A stretch of DNA of 5,168 bases from Micromonosporaceae bacterium (lineage in GTDB: Bacteria; Actinomycetota; Actinomycetes; Mycobacteriales; Micromonosporaceae): the NCBI GenBank assembly GCA_017354595.1, contig JAFMQQ010000272.1, positions 1 to 5,168 on the forward strand, written 5' to 3'. A model generated the notes under the pieces. The model saw only the letters and a program-made list of their open reading frames with translations, ran no database searches and was not told the origin of the DNA. Positions 1-5,168 of this stretch are shown here, in pieces; position 1 is the stretch's first letter, and every line of letters starts with the position of its first letter. The translations under genes and the position numbers were made by a program.

Positions 1-2232
1 GAAGCTGCCGATGAATCCCCACTCCGCGCTGCCCAGAGTGGCATTCCAGCCGAGGTCGGTCGCGGTGACCTGGGTGCCGCTCTGGCTGACCGAGGCGTTC
101 CAGGCCTGGGTGATCTGCTGGCCGGTGGGGAAGGCGAAGGTCAGGTGCCAGCCGGTGACCGTACCGCCGGTGACCGCGATCGTCACGTCGCCCTGGAAAC
201 CACCGGTCCACTGGCTGACCACCCGGTACGTGACCGTGCAGGAAGGTCCGCCCGGTGGCGGGCTGGACGGCGGGCGGGACGGCGAGGGTGAAACCGAAGG
301 CGAGGCGGAGGGCGACGGCGACGCGGAAGGCGATGGCGAGGCCGACGGCGACGGCGAGGCCGAAGGCGACGGGTTGGCACCCGGGTAGCTGAGGCCGAAG
401 CCGTACGGGAAGAGTCCCTGCTGCCCGTCGCCGCTGTTAATCGGTTCCTGGCTTGCGCTGGCCGGCCAGGTCACCGGAAGCTTGCCGGTCGGGTTGTAGT
501 CGCCGAAGAGCACATCCGCGACCCCTTCACCCTCACTGCCGGGTAGCCACGCCTCGTCCAGCGCGGCCCAGTTGTTGATCTGCGACGCGATGTCCAGTGG
601 CCGGCCGGAGACGAGTACGACCACCACCGGTACCCCGGAGGCCTGCAGGCGCTGCAGGGTGCTCAGGTCGGTGCTGTCCAGACCCATCGAGCCGGGCCGA
701 TCGCCTTGCCCCTCCGCGTACGGGGTCTCGCCGACGACCGCGATCGCCACCCGGTACGAGTTGTCGATGCCGGTACCGTCGCGGCTGTAGGTCACCGTGG
801 CACCGGCGCCGACCCTGGCCCGGATACCGGCCAGGATCGAGGTGCCGGGATAGGTGCTGCCGGAGGCGCCCTGCCAGGAGACGGTCCAGCCGCCGGCCTG
901 GTTGCCGAGGTCGTCGGCGTTCTTGCCGGCGACGAAGATCTTCCCACCGGTGGCCGACAGCGGCAGGATGTTGTTGCTGTTCTTCAGCAGTACCTGGGAC
1001 TCGCGTACCGCCTGGCGGGCCAGGTCCCGGTGCGCCTGGCTGCCGATGGTGGAGGCGAACGAGCGGTCGGCCATCGGGTGCTCGAACAGGCCGAGCTGGA
1101 ACTTCTTGAGCAGGATCCGGCTCACCGCATCGTCCACACGCGACATTGGCACCTGGCCGCTGTTCACCACCTGCTTCAGGTCGGAGATGAAGGTGGCGTA
1201 GCCGGTGGGGACCATGAACATGTCCAGCCCGGCGTTGACCGCGGTGGCCACTTCGGACGGGGTGAAACCGGGCTGCCCGTCGATCTGGTCGATCGCGTTC
1301 CAGTCGCTGACCAGGAAGCCGGAGAAGCCGAGTTCGCCCTTGAGCACGGTGGTCAGCAGGTACTGGTCGGCGGACAGCTTGGTACCGTTCCAGCTGCTGA
1401 AAGAGACCATGATGGAGCCGACCCCGGCCTGTACCGCGGCCCGGAACGACGGCAGGTGGATGGCGCGCAGGTCGGCCTCGGAGAGCTGGGTGTTGCCCTG
1501 GTCCACGCCGCCGGTGGTACCGCCGTCGCCGAGGTAGTGCTTTGCGGTGGCCAGCACGGAGGCCGGACCGTCCAATGTGGAGCCCTGGAGGCCGGGGATG
1601 ATGGTGGCCATCGAGGAGACCAGGTCGGGTGTCTCACCGAAGGACTCGTAGGTGCGGCCCCACCGGTCGTTGCGGGCCACGCACATGCACGGCGCGAAGG
1701 TCCAGTCCAGCCCGGCGCCGGTGACCTCCTCCGCGGTGGCCCGGCCGATCTGCTGCACCAGTGCCGGGTCGCGGGTGGCGCCCAGGCCGATGTTGTGCGG
1801 AAAGATCGTCGAGCCGAGTACGTTGTTGTCGCCGTGCACGGCGTCCAGACCGTAGATCATCGGGATGCCGAGCGGGGTGGCCAGCGCGGCCCGCTGGAAG
1901 TTGTCGTACATGTCGGCCCAGCCGGTCGGCGTGTTCGGGCTCGGCGCCGAGCCGCCGCCGGAGAGCACGGAGCCGATCCGCAGGTTGGTGATCTCCGAGG
2001 TGGTGACCGTGCCCCGCTCCGCCTGGGTCATCTGGCCGACCTTCTCGTCCAGCGTCATCCGGGAGAGCAGGTCGGTGACCCGGTCGGCCGGGCTCAGCGT
2101 CGGATCCTGGTACGGGAATCCGGCGGTGGCGGCCTTCGGCGCGCTCGGCAGGGCGCTGCCCGGCGTACCGGCGCCGACCGACAGGCAGAGTACGGCGGCC
2201 AGCCCGGCCAGCCAGAAGCGAGCGGTACTCAT
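1..2232 (-). CDS. Secreted GH3 beta-glucosidase with Ser-Pro linker and CBM2 (C-terminus cut by window edge)
   Basis: The frame reads openly from ATG at 2232 through 744 codons to the window edge, so the C-terminus is missing. Residues 1 to about 28 form a signal peptide (Arg5, hydrophobic run LAGLAAVLCLSVGAG). Residues about 45-375 are the GH3 (beta/alpha)8 barrel, with Lys231-His232 in AKHYLGDGG and the SDW motif carrying the predicted nucleophile Asp310. Residues about 410-615 are the GH3 C-terminal sandwich, with GETPYAEGQGD holding Glu507 as likely acid/base and ending in LFPYGFGLSY. A Ser/Pro/Ala linker (620-664) leads to a CBM2 beginning at Cys665 (CTVTYRVVSQWTGGFQGDV, conserved Trp and Asn). 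About 25-30 residues of the CBM2 appear to be lost. GH3 enzymes of this type release glucose from the non-reducing ends of beta-glucans or cello-oligosaccharides; CBM2 binds cellulose or xylan. Action is extracellular. GAGGAG lies 5 nt before the ATG. Exact linkage preference cannot be read from sequence. Confidence 0.95.
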   Translation of the reverse strand, partial: MSTARFWLAGLAAVLCLSVGAGTPGSALPSAPKAATAGFPYQDPTLSPADRVTDLLSRMTLDEKVGQMTQAERGTVTTSEITNLRIGSVLSGGGSAPSPNTPTGWADMYDNFQRAALATPLGIPMIYGLDAVHGDNNVLGSTIFPHNIGLGATRDPALVQQIGRATAEEVTGAGLDWTFAPCMCVARNDRWGRTYESFGETPDLVSSMATIIPGLQGSTLDGPASVLATAKHYLGDGGTTGGVDQGNTQLSEADLRAIHLPSFRAAVQAGVGSIMVSFSSWNGTKLSADQYLLTTVLKGELGFSGFLVSDWNAIDQIDGQPGFTPSEVATAVNAGLDMFMVPTGYATFISDLKQVVNSGQVPMSRVDDAVSRILLKKFQLGLFEHPMADRSFASTIGSQAHRDLARQAVRESQVLLKNSNNILPLSATGGKIFVAGKNADDLGNQAGGWTVSWQGASGSTYPGTSILAGIRARVGAGATVTYSRDGTGIDNSYRVAIAVVGETPYAEGQGDRPGSMGLDSTDLSTLQRLQASGVPVVVVLVSGRPLDIASQINNWAALDEAWLPGSEGEGVADVLFGDYNPTGKLPVTWPASASQEPINSGDGQQGLFPYGFGLSYPGANPSPSASPSPSASPSPSASPSPSASPSVSPSPSRPPSSPPPGGPSCTVTYRVVSQWTGGFQGDVTIAVTGGTVTGWHLTFAFPTGQQITQAWNASVSQSGTQVTATDLGWNATLGSAEWGFIGSF
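304..372 (-). repeat. In-frame 18-bp repeat encoding the (SPSPSA)n linker of the GH3-CBM2 protein
   Basis: Codons 621-643 read PSPSA followed by three full SPSPSA units. A looser Ser-Pro tail with one Val (about 644-660) follows and runs into the CBM2. On the plus strand it appears as near-repeats of ggcgacggcgaggcc type. The DNA copies differ at third positions (TCG/TCC, CCG/CCA/CCT/CCC), so it is an imperfect minisatellite and not a recent exact expansion. Its role is a flexible interdomain linker, typical of secreted actinobacterial plant cell wall hydrolases. Confidence 0.85.
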
Positions 2233-2237
2233 CGATG

Positions 2238-2243
2238 CTCCTC
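2238..2243 (-). promoter_or_regulatory. Ribosome binding site of the GH3 gene
   Basis: On the minus strand GAGGAG stands 5 nt before the ATG at 2232. It is a strong match to the anti-Shine-Dalgarno sequence and supports this start, which also places the signal peptide at the extreme N-terminus. Confidence 0.7.
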
Positions 2244-2306
2244 GAATGGGACGTGGCTCGACGGTACGTTTTGTGCCGGGTTCGCGCGCGACCGGGGGGT
2301 GGCTTG

Positions 2307-2339
2307 CCAGGGTTAAGCCTGGTCAGCCGGGTGCGGCTG
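2307..2339 (-). terminator. Tandem short hairpins after the VOC gene, possible terminator or processing site
   Basis: Two adjacent inverted repeats begin 8 nt past the VOC stop codon. One has arms CAGCCG/CGGCTG (2324-2329 and 2334-2339) with a 4-nt loop. The other has arms CCAGG/CCTGG (2307-2311 and 2318-2322) with a 6-nt loop. Neither is followed by a U-tract, which is common for actinobacterial terminators, so function is inferred from position alone. The sites could instead bind a regulator of the GH3 gene. Confidence 0.35.
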
Positions 2340-2347
2340 GCGGAAAG

Positions 2348-2827
2348 TTACTGGTCGTAAGCCGCCACCAGCCCCCTTATGTCGATCTTCTGCATGGACA
2401 TCATCGCCTGCATCACCCGGCCCGCCCTGGCCGGATCGGGGTCGCCGAGCAGCCGTGGCAGCGCGTCGGGCACGATCTGCCAGGAGACGCCGAACCTGTC
2501 CTTCAGCCACCCGCACGGTCCCTCCTGGCCGCCGTCGGCGGTCAGCCGGCCCCACAACTCGTCGACCTCCTCCTGCGTCTGGCAGTCCACGTAGAGCGAG
2601 ACCGCCTCGGTGAAGGACTGCCCGGGGCCGTGCGCGCCGTTGAGCGCGATGAACCGCTGCCCGGCGAGTTCGAACTCGACCAGCATCACGGAGCCGGCCT
2701 CGCCCGGCCCGCCCGGTGGGGTCCGCTGGATGCGCAGGATCCGCGAGTCACCGAAGAGCGAGGTGTACAGCCGGGCGGCCGGCTCGGCCTGGTTGTCGTA
2801 CCAGAGAAAGGTGGTGATTTTCTGCAT
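2348..2827 (-). CDS. VOC-superfamily PhnB-like protein (3-demethylubiquinone-9 3-methyltransferase-type fold)
   Basis: The 159-residue protein is complete and of normal length for this family. It opens with MQKITTFLWYDNQAEPAARLY and contains FGDSRI (25-30), VEFELAGQRFIALNG (50-64), EEVDELW (86-92), GPCGWLKDRFGVSWQIVP (103-120) and a C-terminal VMQAMMSMQKIDI (138-150). These are hallmarks of the PF06983-type VOC proteins often annotated as PhnB-like. The Pfam name reflects an early annotation; most members have no proven methyltransferase activity, and the substrate is unknown. There is no signal peptide, so it is cytoplasmic. ATG 2827 is the first start after an in-frame TGA nine bases upstream, which fixes the N-terminus. 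The Shine-Dalgarno match is poor, so translation may depend on coupling to the esterase gene, which ends only 38 bp upstream on the same strand. Confidence 0.92.
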   Translation of the reverse strand: MQKITTFLWYDNQAEPAARLYTSLFGDSRILRIQRTPPGGPGEAGSVMLVEFELAGQRFIALNGAHGPGQSFTEAVSLYVDCQTQEEVDELWGRLTADGGQEGPCGWLKDRFGVSWQIVPDALPRLLGDPDPARAGRVMQAMMSMQKIDIRGLVAAYDQ

Positions 2828-2865
2828 GCCTGATCAGACCGGCCCGGCCGGCGAAAGTCATCGCA

Positions 2866-3684
2866 CTAGGCCTGGGCGGCGGCGGCGAGCAGGGCGGCCC
2901 GCACCAGCGGTGCGTACCCGCTGGCCTGGCCGGTCCGGTTGGGGTGGTAGGACTCGCTGGTCGGGTTGGACAGGCCATTGATCCACTCGACCGGGTCGCA
3001 GATCGCGTGCCCGGTGAAGGCGGTGCGCGGGTCCACGAACTTGAAGCCGTGCGCGCTTGCCCGGGCGGCGATGGTGGTATCCAGCAGGTCCGCGGTGGAG
3101 TTCATGCTGGACTGCTCGCCGGGGCTGATCCGGGCCAGCGACTGGCAGTTGCTGTCGTTGAAAATCCGCGGGTACCCGACAATCACCACCCGCGCGTTCG
3201 GTGCCAGGGTGTGAATCCGGCTGTACAGATTGTCGAGGGTACCGGGCAGGGTGTTCTTGATGTACGCGTTGGCCGAGTCGATCTGACCCCAGCAGGTCCA
3301 TGGCCAGGGCAGCGCGCACTGCTGGATGACGGCACTGAAGCCGGCGTCGTTGCCGCCGACGGTGAGCGTCACGTAGCTGGTCGAGGCGGACAGGCTGCCC
3401 AGTTGGCTGGATAGCACGCTGGCCACGGTCGCCCCGCCGCAGGCGGCGAAGGTGAGCGAGGCCTCCAGCTGGGTCGCGTCCAGGTACGGGTAGGCGTACA
3501 CGGAGCGTTGGCAGTTGGAGCCGTCGTTGATGTATGTCCGGGTACCGACGCCGGAGGAGTATGAGTCGCCGAGTGCGGTGTACAGCGGTGTCGCCGCATT
3601 CGCTGGTATCGCAAAGGCGACGATGGCGAGGGCCAGCGCAACCAGGATCCCGATGGCGATACCGACCAAACCAGACCGGCGCAT
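2866..3684 (-). CDS. Secreted SGNH/GDSL-family esterase or lipase
   Basis: With the start at 3684 the protein has 272 residues. The signal peptide is MRRSG, then a long hydrophobic stretch (6-26), then PANA with likely cleavage after Ala30. SGNH block I is LGDSYSSG with nucleophile Ser41. A conserved Gly follows in AACGG. Block III is VGGNDAGF with oxyanion Asn112. Block V is ESYHPNRTGQ with catalytic His247. Six cysteines (in NCQRS, AACGG, QCALPWPWTC, SNCQ and ICDP) suggest three disulfides, as in streptomycete esterases and lipases of this fold. It would hydrolyse acyl esters outside the cell; the natural substrate is not evident. I chose ATG 3684 because GGGGAGGG lies just upstream and the signal peptide then has the usual length. 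An upstream in-frame ATG at 3732 would add 16 residues but has no good ribosome binding site. It is probably the first gene of a unit with the VOC gene. Confidence 0.93.
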   Translation of the reverse strand: MRRSGLVGIAIGILVALALAIVAFAIPANAATPLYTALGDSYSSGVGTRTYINDGSNCQRSVYAYPYLDATQLEASLTFAACGGATVASVLSSQLGSLSASTSYVTLTVGGNDAGFSAVIQQCALPWPWTCWGQIDSANAYIKNTLPGTLDNLYSRIHTLAPNARVVIVGYPRIFNDSNCQSLARISPGEQSSMNSTADLLDTTIAARASAHGFKFVDPRTAFTGHAICDPVEWINGLSNPTSESYHPNRTGQASGYAPLVRAALLAAAAQA

Positions 3685-3689
3685 CGCGG

Positions 3690-3697
3690 CCCTCCCC
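3690..3697 (-). promoter_or_regulatory. Ribosome binding site that decides the esterase start
   Basis: GGGGAGGG on the minus strand sits 5 nt before the ATG at 3684. The alternative ATG at 3732 is preceded by GATGTCCGG, a poor match. This is the main argument for the shorter protein. Confidence 0.65.
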
Positions 3698-3752
3698 AAC
3701 CTGGCCGTGGCGTGCCCTCCCGGGGCGCGCATCCGGACATCGACAGTGGCTC

Positions 3753-3783
3753 ATACTCTGCGGGATAGCCGTGCAGTTGTCAA
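3753..3783 (-). promoter_or_regulatory. Candidate promoter for the esterase (perfect -35, weak -10)
   Basis: On the minus strand TTGACA (3778-3783) matches the housekeeping -35 consensus exactly. GAGTAT (3753-3758) lies 19 bp downstream and is only a partial -10 match. Transcription would begin near 3746, leaving about 60 nt of leader before ATG 3684. The assignment rests on consensus matching only. Confidence 0.35.
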
Positions 3784-3793
3784 GATCGATGTT
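3782..3793. promoter_or_regulatory. CG-centred palindrome between divergent genes, possible operator
   Basis: AAGATC/GATGTT is a 12-bp palindrome with one mismatched pair, centred on CG with the A-N-CG-N-T core seen in many LacI-family operators. It overlaps the esterase -35 box and lies directly before a TANNNT hexamer (3795-3800) in front of the GH13 gene, so a bound repressor could affect both genes. No regulator gene is visible in the window, and short palindromes of this kind can occur by chance. Confidence 0.22.
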
Positions 3794-3794
3794 C

Positions 3795-3800
3795 TAGGCT
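3795..3800 (+). promoter_or_regulatory. Candidate -10 element for the GH13 gene, consistent with leaderless transcription
   Basis: TAGGCT fits the actinobacterial TANNNT -10 pattern and ends 7 nt before the GTG at 3808, so transcription could start at or next to the start codon. No convincing -35 is found at the usual spacing. Leaderless mRNAs are common in actinobacteria. Confidence 0.3.
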
Positions 3801-3807
3801 GGCGGGC

Positions 3808-5168
3808 GTGACTCTACCGCCCGAAATGTCCACAGTGGACGAGAACGCGTGGTGGCGGACCGCCGCCATCTACCAGGTGTATCCGCGCAGTTTCGCTGAC
3901 GGGAACGGCGACGGGATCGGCGACCTGGCCGGTGTCCGCGCCCACCTGCCGTACCTGCGCGATCTGGGCGTCGACGCGATCTGGTTCAGCCCGTGGTACC
4001 CCTCGCCGATGGCCGACGCCGGCTATGACGTCTCCGACTACCGGGACATCGATCCCGTCTTCGGTACCCTCGCCGAGGCCGAGGCGCTGCTCGCCGAGGC
4101 GCATGCGCTGGGCCTGCGCATCATTCTCGACCTGGTGCCCAACCACAGCTCGTCCCAGCACCCGTGGTTTCTTGAGGCGGTGGCGGCCGGGAAGGGCTCG
4201 GCGGCGCGGGAGCTGTTCTATTTCCGCGATGGCCGCGGGGCCGATGGTGAACTGCCGCCGAACAACTGGTTGTCGAACTTCGGCGGTCCGGCCTGGACCC
4301 GGGCACCGGACGGCCAGTGGTACCTGCACCTGTTCGACGCCGGGCAACCGGACCTCAACTGGGCCAACCCGAGGGTGCGCCAGGAGTTCGAGGAGATCCT
4401 GCGGTTCTGGTTCGGCAGGGGAGTGGACGGGCTGCGCATCGACGCGATCGCGGGTGCGGCGAAGGATCCGCTGCTGCCCGACTTCGACCCGGCCAACCCG
4501 CCGTCTCCGCACCCGTACACCGACCGCGACGAGTTGCACGACATCCTCCGCGACTGGCGGAAGGTCGCCGACGAGTTCCCGGGCCGGGTACTGGTCGGCG
4601 AGGTGTGGCTGCCGGACAGCACGCGGCTGTACCGGTACCTGCGCCCGGACGAACTGCACACAGCGTTCGACTTCGACTACCTGATGTCCACGTGGGACGC
4701 GCAGTCGCTCCGGTCGACCATCGATGCGACACTCGCCAGCCTCGCCCCGGTCGGCGCGCCGGCGACCTGGGTGCTCTCCAACCACGACGTGGTACGCCAC
4801 GTCACCCGGTACGGCCGGGTGGACACCTCGTTTGAGCATGGGCACCGGCAGATCGGCGTACCGACCGACCTGGCGCTGGGCACCCGCCGGGCGCGGGCCG
4901 CGACACTGCTCACCCTGGCGCTGCCCGGATCGGTCTATCTGTACCAGGGCGAGGAGCTTGGCCTGTGGGAGGTGGAGGATATCCCGGCGCAGCTGCGCCA
5001 GGACCCGGTCTTCAAGCGCACCAAGGGTGCGTCGCTGGGACGGGACGGGTGCCGGGTACCGCTGCCGTGGTCGGGCCAGGAACCACCGTTCGGGTTCAGC
5101 CCGCCGGGTGCGTCGGCGCGGCCATGGCTGCCGCAGCCGGCCGGCTGGCGACGGTACACAGTGGAGGC
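3808..5168 (+). CDS. Cytoplasmic GH13 alpha-glucosidase (oligo-1,6-glucosidase subfamily; C-terminus cut by window edge)
   Basis: The frame is open for 453 codons to the window edge; the family usually has about 530-560 residues, so roughly 80-100 are missing. IYQVYPRSFADGNGDGIGDL near the N-terminus carries the Asp/Asn-rich metal-binding loop (Asp31-Asp39). Region I is DLVPNH (108-113), region V is QPDLN (180-184, the oligo-1,6-glucosidase signature), region II is GLRIDAI with nucleophile Asp212, region III is VGEVW with acid/base Glu265, and region IV is SNHDVVRH with Asp327. YLYQGEELG and GCRVPLPW then follow. Ala213 directly follows the nucleophile; Val there favours alpha-1,6 substrates and Ala favours alpha-1,4, so a maltase-like preference is inferred. 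There is no signal peptide, implying cytoplasmic action on imported oligosaccharides. The GTG at 3808 is preferred over the in-frame ATG at 3826, which lacks a ribosome binding site, but the start is uncertain. It is divergent from the esterase. Confidence 0.94.
   Translation, partial: MTLPPEMSTVDENAWWRTAAIYQVYPRSFADGNGDGIGDLAGVRAHLPYLRDLGVDAIWFSPWYPSPMADAGYDVSDYRDIDPVFGTLAEAEALLAEAHALGLRIILDLVPNHSSSQHPWFLEAVAAGKGSAARELFYFRDGRGADGELPPNNWLSNFGGPAWTRAPDGQWYLHLFDAGQPDLNWANPRVRQEFEEILRFWFGRGVDGLRIDAIAGAAKDPLLPDFDPANPPSPHPYTDRDELHDILRDWRKVADEFPGRVLVGEVWLPDSTRLYRYLRPDELHTAFDFDYLMSTWDAQSLRSTIDATLASLAPVGAPATWVLSNHDVVRHVTRYGRVDTSFEHGHRQIGVPTDLALGTRRARAATLLTLALPGSVYLYQGEELGLWEVEDIPAQLRQDPVFKRTKGASLGRDGCRVPLPWSGQEPPFGFSPPGASARPWLPQPAGWRRYTVE

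Noticed and set aside
11..388. A plus-strand frame encoding an acidic Glu/Gly/Asp repeat
   Set aside because: It is the complement of the Ser-Pro linker repeat and CBM2 codons. The repeat pattern is explained by the minus-strand protein.
2238..2260. A CebR-type operator (TGGGAGCGCTCCCA) before the GH3 gene
   Set aside because: TGGGAC is present but the second half-site is missing, so there is no palindrome.
2233..2280. TACCGT as a -10 element for the GH3 gene
   Set aside because: It fits TANNNT, but no -35-like hexamer lies at 16-19 bp upstream, and such hexamers are frequent here because of the GTAC excess.
706..2316. A 536-codon open frame on the plus strand opposite the GH3 gene
   Set aside because: It is antisense to a gene with full GH3 motifs. 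Its translation is a low-complexity Gly/Ala/Arg/Val mix with no recognisable domain, a common shadow in high-GC DNA.
2866..3754. Other-frame open frames over the esterase gene on both strands
   Set aside because: They are Arg/Pro-rich shadows. Only the frame with GDSYSSG, GGND and SYHPN makes a coherent protein with a signal peptide.
3814..4845. A 343-codon open frame on the minus strand opposite the GH13 gene
   Set aside because: The plus strand carries all conserved GH13 regions in order. The antisense product is Arg/Val/Gly-rich with no motif, and its rightmost ATG has no supporting context.
1..5168. Mobile elements, CRISPR, tRNA or rRNA genes, toxin-antitoxin or phage defence genes
   Set aside because: I saw no transposase or integrase motifs, terminal repeats, spaced direct repeats, RNA gene signatures or defence domains. 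Coding sequence of four ordinary families accounts for nearly all bases.

Overview
The window is GC-rich (roughly 68-70% by eye), and its genes show the third-position G/C bias of a high-GC actinobacterium. The tetramer GTAC is unusually common, a Ser-Pro linker joins a catalytic domain to a CBM2, and the secreted SGNH esterase resembles streptomycete enzymes. Together these suggest a soil actinomycete, plausibly of the Micromonosporaceae (Micromonospora/Actinoplanes type). That taxonomic guess is inference from composition and protein style only.

Layout. Four protein-coding genes fill almost the whole window. Three lie on the minus strand and read leftward from a divergent intergenic region near 3685-3807: a secreted SGNH/GDSL esterase or lipase (2866-3684), a small VOC/PhnB-like protein (2348-2827), and a secreted GH3 beta-glucosidase with a C-terminal cellulose-binding CBM2 (1-2232, running off the left edge). 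On the plus strand, a GH13 alpha-glucosidase starts at 3808 and runs off the right edge. No gap exceeds 300 bases. The two gaps worth annotating are 2233-2347, with paired hairpins and the GH3 ribosome binding site, and 3685-3807, with divergent promoter-like elements.

How they fit together. The GH3-CBM2 enzyme would release glucose from beta-glucans outside the cell while anchored to cellulose. The esterase would hydrolyse ester substrates outside the cell. The GH13 enzyme has no signal peptide and would split short alpha-glucosides in the cytoplasm. This looks like a saprophytic carbohydrate-use neighbourhood, not one tight pathway. The VOC protein has no evident link to the enzymes beside it.

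I found no mobile element, CRISPR array, RNA gene or convincingly new system. The findings are modest: sequence-level oddities, start-site decisions and possible regulatory sites.
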